Below, one piece after another: positions 60,105 to 64,000 of a stretch of DNA of 64,000 nt (positions within the stretch are counted from its first letter, which is position 1; the number at the start of each line of letters is the position of its first letter). This stretch comes from Bacillota bacterium (GTDB lineage: Bacteria; Bacillota; Limnochordia; Darwinibacteriales; DTU012), in NCBI GenBank assembly GCA_012840925.1, contig DUVS01000015.1:1-64000 (forward strand), written 5' to 3'. Made by a program: the position numbers and the translations under genes. The notes beneath the pieces were generated by a model, which ran no database searches, had not been told where the DNA came from, and worked only from the letters and a program-made list of their open reading frames with translations.

Positions 60105-61215
60105 AAGTGCTGTAACAGAACTGAAGATAACAACTGCCACATCCAGTTATCCGATTTACATAGGTGCGGATCTGCTGCCCCGGATCGATCATTACCTGAG
60201 TCAAATCGCTGCCACGAACGGGATCAAGGATCTATTGCTGATCAGCAATGAAACGGTCTACCCTCTCTATGGCGAGCTGGTGGAGCGTAAGCTGGTGCAG
60301 AGCGGCAAAAACGTCGCCCGGTTTTTGATGCCCGATGGTGAGCAGTACAAGACATGGGACATGGCAGAGCAAATCCTCAGCTTTGCCCTGCAACAGCGCC
60401 TGTCCCGGCAGACGGTGGTAGCCGCTCTTGGGGGAGGGGTTGTAGGCGACCTGGCAGGGTTTGTAGCAGCCGTCTATTTGCGGGGAGTACCTCTGGTGCA
60501 GATCCCCACCACTTTGCTGGCTCAGGTCGACAGCAGTATTGGTGGCAAAGTGGCAGTCAACCACCCCTTGGGTAAGAACATGATCGGTGCCTTTTACCAT
60601 CCCCGGCTGGTCCTTGCTGATTCCAGCACTCTGGCGACCCTGCCCCGGCGGGAGTTGACCGCCGGTTTGGCTGAAGTGATCAAATATGGTATTATCGGGG
60701 ATGAGCAGCTGTTTAATTTCCTGGAAGTCAATACCGGCCATATGTTAGCATGTGATCCCCACTATCTGGAGACGGTCATTCACCGCTGCTGCGAGATCAA
60801 AGCGGAGGTTGTGGCTGACGATGAACGGGATCAGGGCCTCCGGGCTATATTGAACTTCGGGCACACCGTTGGCCATGCCCTGGAGAATGTGACAGGGTAT
60901 ACTGCTTACCGCCATGGTGAAGCTGTGGCTGTTGGGATGGCCGCTGCCTGCAGGCTTGGCGTGTTGATTGGCAGTTTCAGTAACAGTGAAGCTGAGCGAG
61001 TGATCAACCTGCTCGCACAGTATCAACTGCCTACAACGTTGCCGGCACAAGCCCGTCCGAGTATCACTGCTGCCATGATGCATGATAAGAAAGCAGTGGG
61101 CAACCAGCTTTGGTTTGTGATCCCGAAACGGATTGGGGAAGTGGCACTGGCCAATTTTGGAGAAGAGTATAGTTGGGATCTGCTGGAACAGGCTTTGGAT
61201 TCAATTACTGATTAG
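60082..61215 (+). CDS. aroB: 3-dehydroquinate synthase
   Basis: Second shikimate step: DAHP to 3-dehydroquinate, NAD- and metal-dependent. The 377-residue protein has PDGEQYKTWD, the NAD loop GGGVVGDLAGFVAA, TTLLAQVDSSIGGKVAVNHPLGKN, the metal ligands in AEVIKYG, LNFGHTVGHALE and HGEAVAVGM. The start is TTG 60082, inside the end of aroA with TTGGGAGG upstream; no later in-frame start fits. Tandem aroA-aroB is common. Confidence 0.97.
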   Translation: MNRDQKCESAVTELKITTATSSYPIYIGADLLPRIDHYLSQIAATNGIKDLLLISNETVYPLYGELVERKLVQSGKNVARFLMPDGEQYKTWDMAEQILSFALQQRLSRQTVVAALGGGVVGDLAGFVAAVYLRGVPLVQIPTTLLAQVDSSIGGKVAVNHPLGKNMIGAFYHPRLVLADSSTLATLPRRELTAGLAEVIKYGIIGDEQLFNFLEVNTGHMLACDPHYLETVIHRCCEIKAEVVADDERDQGLRAILNFGHTVGHALENVTGYTAYRHGEAVAVGMAAACRLGVLIGSFSNSEAERVINLLAQYQLPTTLPAQARPSITAAMMHDKKAVGNQLWFVIPKRIGEVALANFGEEYSWDLLEQALDSITD

Positions 61216-61236
61216 TATCTCAGGGAAAGGAGCATT

Positions 61237-63480
61237 ATGATGCGCAGTGTGATTAATCTCAAGCAAGGTTGGTATTACTGTGACAGCTTTTCTGATGATT
61301 TTTTACGGCATGATTTTGCGGGTTATGCATGGCAAGAAGTGACGCTGCCCCATGCTAACAAGGAAATTCCCTACAATTATTTCGATGAACGGGATTATCA
61401 GTTTGTATCCACGTACAAAAGAAATCTATCCATTGATCCGGCACATCGAAACAAACGGCTCTTTTTGGATTTTGACGGTGTGATGGCTGCAGCCGAAGTT
61501 TATCTTAATCAGGTTCTCGTGGGGACTCATCGCGGCGGCTACACACCATTTTCATGTGAGATCACCGATGCGGTTAACTTCGGGGGAGACAATCAGCTGG
61601 TGGTTGTGGTCGATTCCACTGAGCGCCCCGATATTCCCCCTTTTGGCAATGTCATGGACTATCTTTGCTATGGTGGGATTTACCGGGAAGTCTACCTGCG
61701 GGCGGTTGATCCGGTTTTCATTGAAAATGCCTTTGCCAAACCAAAAAACGTGCTTGCCGAGTCAAGAGAGGTTGAAGTGGACGTCTATATCAATAATCCT
61801 CCTTCCCGGGCTGCAGCGGGACAGTTGTGTGTAAGCTTGAGCCGGGATGATCAAGTTATTGCCCAAACTTCTCAAGCTGTGGAGCTTGATCAGGGTGGCA
61901 TTCAAGTAAGAACTCTGTACTTAACCAATCTATCTGAGGTGGAATTGTGGGATCTTGACACCCCAAATTTGTATCAGCTTAATGTTGAACTGAAAACTGA
62001 TCTGCCAACTGAGGACTGCTTTACAACCAAAATCGGATTCCGGGAGGCAGTTGTCAGACCTGATGGATTCTATCTAAATGGGCGCAGGGTGAAAATCCGG
62101 GGATTGAACCGTCACCAAGCTTGGCCTTATGTGGGTTATGCCATGCCAAAGAGAGCCCAGCAGCATGATGCTGACATCTTGAAATATGAGCTGCATCTGA
62201 ATACCGTCAGGACCAGCCATTATCCCCAGTCTAGGCATTTTTTGGATCGCTGTGATGAGATTGGTTTACTGGTAATTGAGGAGATTCCCGGCTGGCAGCA
62301 CATTGGTGATGATCAGTGGAAGCAGCTGGCCTGCCAGCATGTGCGGGAAATGATCCAAAGAGACTGGAACCATCCCGCGATTTTCCTCTGGGGTGTGAGG
62401 ATTAATGAATCCCGGGATGACCATGATTTTTACACAGAAACAAACCGGATTGCCCGGGAACTGGATCCGACGCGTCAGACCTGTGGAATCCGTTTCCATG
62501 CCCGCAGTGAATTTCTGGAGGATGTCTATACCATGAATGACTTCACCCATTCCGGCGGTGATCTGGTGCTGCGGGATCAAAGGCAGGTTACTGGTTTGGA
62601 TTACTATGTGCCCTACATTGTGACGGAGTATAACGGGCACATGTATCCTACAAAGCGTTTTGACCAAGAAGAACGGCTGATGGAGCATGGGCTCCGCCAT
62701 ATGCGGGTCTTAAGTGCAGCTGGATTGGATCCTCATATCGCCGGGACTGTAGGCTGGTGTGCCTTTGACTATAACACCCACTACCAGTTTGGCTCCGGTG
62801 ACCGGATTTGTTATCACGGGGTCATGGATATGTTCCGAATTCCCAAATTTGCCGCCGATGCCTACCGCAGCCAGGTCGATCCCAAAAAGGATCCTGTCTT
62901 GTCCCCAGTGACTATATGGGCCAGAGGAGAGCGGAGTATCGGCGGAGTGTTCCCGCTGGTGATTTTCACCAATTGTGATAGTGTTGAGATCAAGGTAGAC
63001 GGCCAAAACAGCGGCAAGTTTTACCCCAATCGGCTCCAGTTTCCCGGTGTGGAGTACCCGCCGATTGTGATTCGCCATGCCCCGCCGGTATTCGGCCAAT
63101 GGGGCAGCCAGTGGTATGACGGGGAGTTCGTCGGTTATGTTGACGGACAGCCGGTGATCGTCAAGAAATTCATCAAGAACCCGGTTGCCACCACACTGGA
63201 GATCGAGGCAGACCACAATCACCTGGATGCTGATGGCTGTGATGTCACCAGAGTGGTCTTCCGCATGGTCGATCAGGTTGGGAACCTTGTCCCCTATATC
63301 AATGACTTCATCACCATCGAGGTGGAAGGCCCCGGCGAAGTTGTCGGCCCGAAACAGGTAGCACTAATCGGCGGCTGTATTGCCGCTTGGATCAAGACCA
63401 AACCAACACCGGGCGTCATCAGGGTCCGGGCCGTATCCTCGCGCTTAACCAGTGAGCAGATCGAGATCACAGCCCGATAG
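61237..63480 (+). CDS. Glycoside hydrolase family 2 protein (beta-galactosidase/glucuronidase type)
   Basis: Cytoplasmic: no signal peptide. The 747-residue protein has the sugar-binding jellyroll (about 1-170), an immunoglobulin-like domain (about 170-275) and a TIM barrel (about 280-550) with the acid/base Glu in WGVRINES and the nucleophile Glu in VTEYNGHMYP. C-terminal beta domains run to the end (DPVLSPVTIWA, DGQPVIVKKF). The NRHQAWPYVGYAMPKRAQ opening is typical of GH2 beta-galactosidases/glucuronidases. Substrate specificity cannot be read reliably. ATG 61237 follows AAAGGAGC. The next gene, convergent and partial, may act on the same sugar. Confidence 0.92.
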   Translation: MMRSVINLKQGWYYCDSFSDDFLRHDFAGYAWQEVTLPHANKEIPYNYFDERDYQFVSTYKRNLSIDPAHRNKRLFLDFDGVMAAAEVYLNQVLVGTHRGGYTPFSCEITDAVNFGGDNQLVVVVDSTERPDIPPFGNVMDYLCYGGIYREVYLRAVDPVFIENAFAKPKNVLAESREVEVDVYINNPPSRAAAGQLCVSLSRDDQVIAQTSQAVELDQGGIQVRTLYLTNLSEVELWDLDTPNLYQLNVELKTDLPTEDCFTTKIGFREAVVRPDGFYLNGRRVKIRGLNRHQAWPYVGYAMPKRAQQHDADILKYELHLNTVRTSHYPQSRHFLDRCDEIGLLVIEEIPGWQHIGDDQWKQLACQHVREMIQRDWNHPAIFLWGVRINESRDDHDFYTETNRIARELDPTRQTCGIRFHARSEFLEDVYTMNDFTHSGGDLVLRDQRQVTGLDYYVPYIVTEYNGHMYPTKRFDQEERLMEHGLRHMRVLSAAGLDPHIAGTVGWCAFDYNTHYQFGSGDRICYHGVMDMFRIPKFAADAYRSQVDPKKDPVLSPVTIWARGERSIGGVFPLVIFTNCDSVEIKVDGQNSGKFYPNRLQFPGVEYPPIVIRHAPPVFGQWGSQWYDGEFVGYVDGQPVIVKKFIKNPVATTLEIEADHNHLDADGCDVTRVVFRMVDQVGNLVPYINDFITIEVEGPGEVVGPKQVALIGGCIAAWIKTKPTPGVIRVRAVSSRLTSEQIEITAR

Positions 63481-63524
63481 CCCAGCAAACTACTGATCCG
63501 AGCTTGCTGGGCGGGCTTGTTTTT
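63480..63524. terminator. Terminator between GH2 gene and the convergent partial gene
   Basis: GCCCAGCAA (63480-63488) pairs perfectly with TTGCTGGGC (63504-63512), loop of 15 nt. A GGGCTTGTTTTT tail follows, whose T-run ends at the stop codon of the minus-strand gene. Confidence 0.7.
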
Positions 63525-64000
63525 CAGCTTTGGATTTGGCTGTTCAGCTTGGCAACTTTGGCCATCAATGCGGGCATTCTCACGCCAATGCGCAGGGATT
63601 GGGTCATGGTTTTACCGTCCTGGTCAAGTTGGCCATAGCGGTTGGTGAAGGCTGTTACTGCTTTTTCCCACAGCTCTGGGTCACCGCTGTATAAGTAGGC
63701 ATAGCCCACACCTGGTGAAACCATGCGGTCATTTTTAGGAACATGATATTTTTGGGGACGCTGGATCGAGTCTGGTTTGGGGTATTCCCATACACCAAGC
63801 TCGGCAATCCAATTGATTCTGGCCAGCCTTTTGGCAATAGCAACAATGACAGAGCGGACCTGTTCTTCGGGGAACATTTGCTCATACATCACCAGTGATT
63901 CCAGGACAGGAGAACCAATCAAAAAGACCTGCCAGTATGAAGGCGGGTAATTCTGCCGCTTCATACTGCCCTCAAAATGGCCCAGCTCATGATTGAACAA
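63524..64000 (-). CDS. C-terminal 158 residues of an unidentified protein, cut by the window end
   Basis: The frame is open to the window edge, so the true start lies beyond 64000. The visible part has no signal peptide. It is rich in Trp, Tyr and Pro with helical segments (WQVFLIGSPVLESLVMYEQM, VIVAIAKRLARINWIAELG) and repeated aromatic/Gly turns (VSPGVGYAYLYSGDPELW), as seen in (alpha/alpha)-toroid carbohydrate-active enzymes. That, and the neighbouring GH2 gene, suggest a sugar-acting protein; I cannot name the family. Confidence 0.6.
   Translation of the reverse strand: MFNHELGHFEGSMKRQNYPPSYWQVFLIGSPVLESLVMYEQMFPEEQVRSVIVAIAKRLARINWIAELGVWEYPKPDSIQRPQKYHVPKNDRMVSPGVGYAYLYSGDPELWEKAVTAFTNRYGQLDQDGKTMTQSLRIGVRMPALMAKVAKLNSQIQS

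Overview
The window reads as a chromosome segment of a diderm (two-membrane), endospore-forming Firmicute, most like the Limnochordia or Halanaerobiales. CodY, a SpoIIID/SpoIIQ pair and the Firmicutes order prfA-prmC-sua5-ywlE-upp-comEB-wecA-wecB point to Firmicutes. BamA, two Skp/OmpH chaperones, LptA/B/C/D/F, an LpxB-like protein, an OmpM-type SLH porin and flagellar P- and L-ring proteins show an outer membrane. Genes are dense, mostly on the + strand up to about 53 kb, with many GTG/TTG starts chosen by strong Shine-Dalgarno sequences. No rRNA, tRNA, CRISPR array or complete mobile element was seen.

Layout. 1-2.8 kb: the 5' end of an unidentified minus-strand gene behind a hairpin, then codY with two promoters, dinB and a small hypothetical gene. 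2.8-12.7 kb: housekeeping genes (hflX, a TrkA-C membrane protein, DUF1385, prfA, prmC, sua5, ywlE, upp, comEB, wecA, wecB). 12.7-19.8 kb: spoIIQ-like, spoIIID, mbl and the flagellar rod/ring genes flgF, G, A, H, I, J, with good SigE-like and SigD-like promoters. 20-39 kb: envelope biogenesis, comprising an AMIN/NAGPA protein, an S55 (SpoIVB-type) peptidase, bamA, two skp, two small barrels, lptF, lptD, lptC, lptA, an unusual ABC system, fabZ, lpxB-like, lptB and DUF3084. 39-45 kb: OmpM porin, a RuvX-like protein, a second barrel and a repeat protein. 45-52.4 kb: a polysaccharide-export operon whose first gene encodes a Wza-like protein with twelve SLBB repeats, followed by Wzz, a BY-kinase, a PHP phosphatase and a ParB-like protein. 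52.4-64 kb: a Cys-rich mini-protein, a VanZ-like protein, thiI/iscS, tldD/tldE, aroA/aroB, a GH2 glycosidase and a gene cut by the window end.

How it fits together. BamA with Skp inserts barrels (LptD, OmpM, the small barrels). LptB with LptF and LptC/A/D moves LPS-like lipid outward. OmpM tethers the outer membrane to the wall through its SLH domain. The flagellar L/P rings pass through the same layers. The SLBB protein with Wzz and the kinase forms a polysaccharide exit route.

The most notable items are: (1) a single-chain ABC permease, with a roughly 530-residue extracytoplasmic coiled-coil domain and a C-terminal EAA-like coupling loop, paired with an amino-acid-type ATPase inside the Lpt cluster; (2) the 12-SLBB export protein; (3) an LpxB homologue lacking the catalytic Asp motif; (4) the whole outer-membrane module lying between flgG and fabZ, genes that are near neighbours in monoderm Bacillus. 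Everything here comes from reading the sequence; no database search or structure prediction was run.
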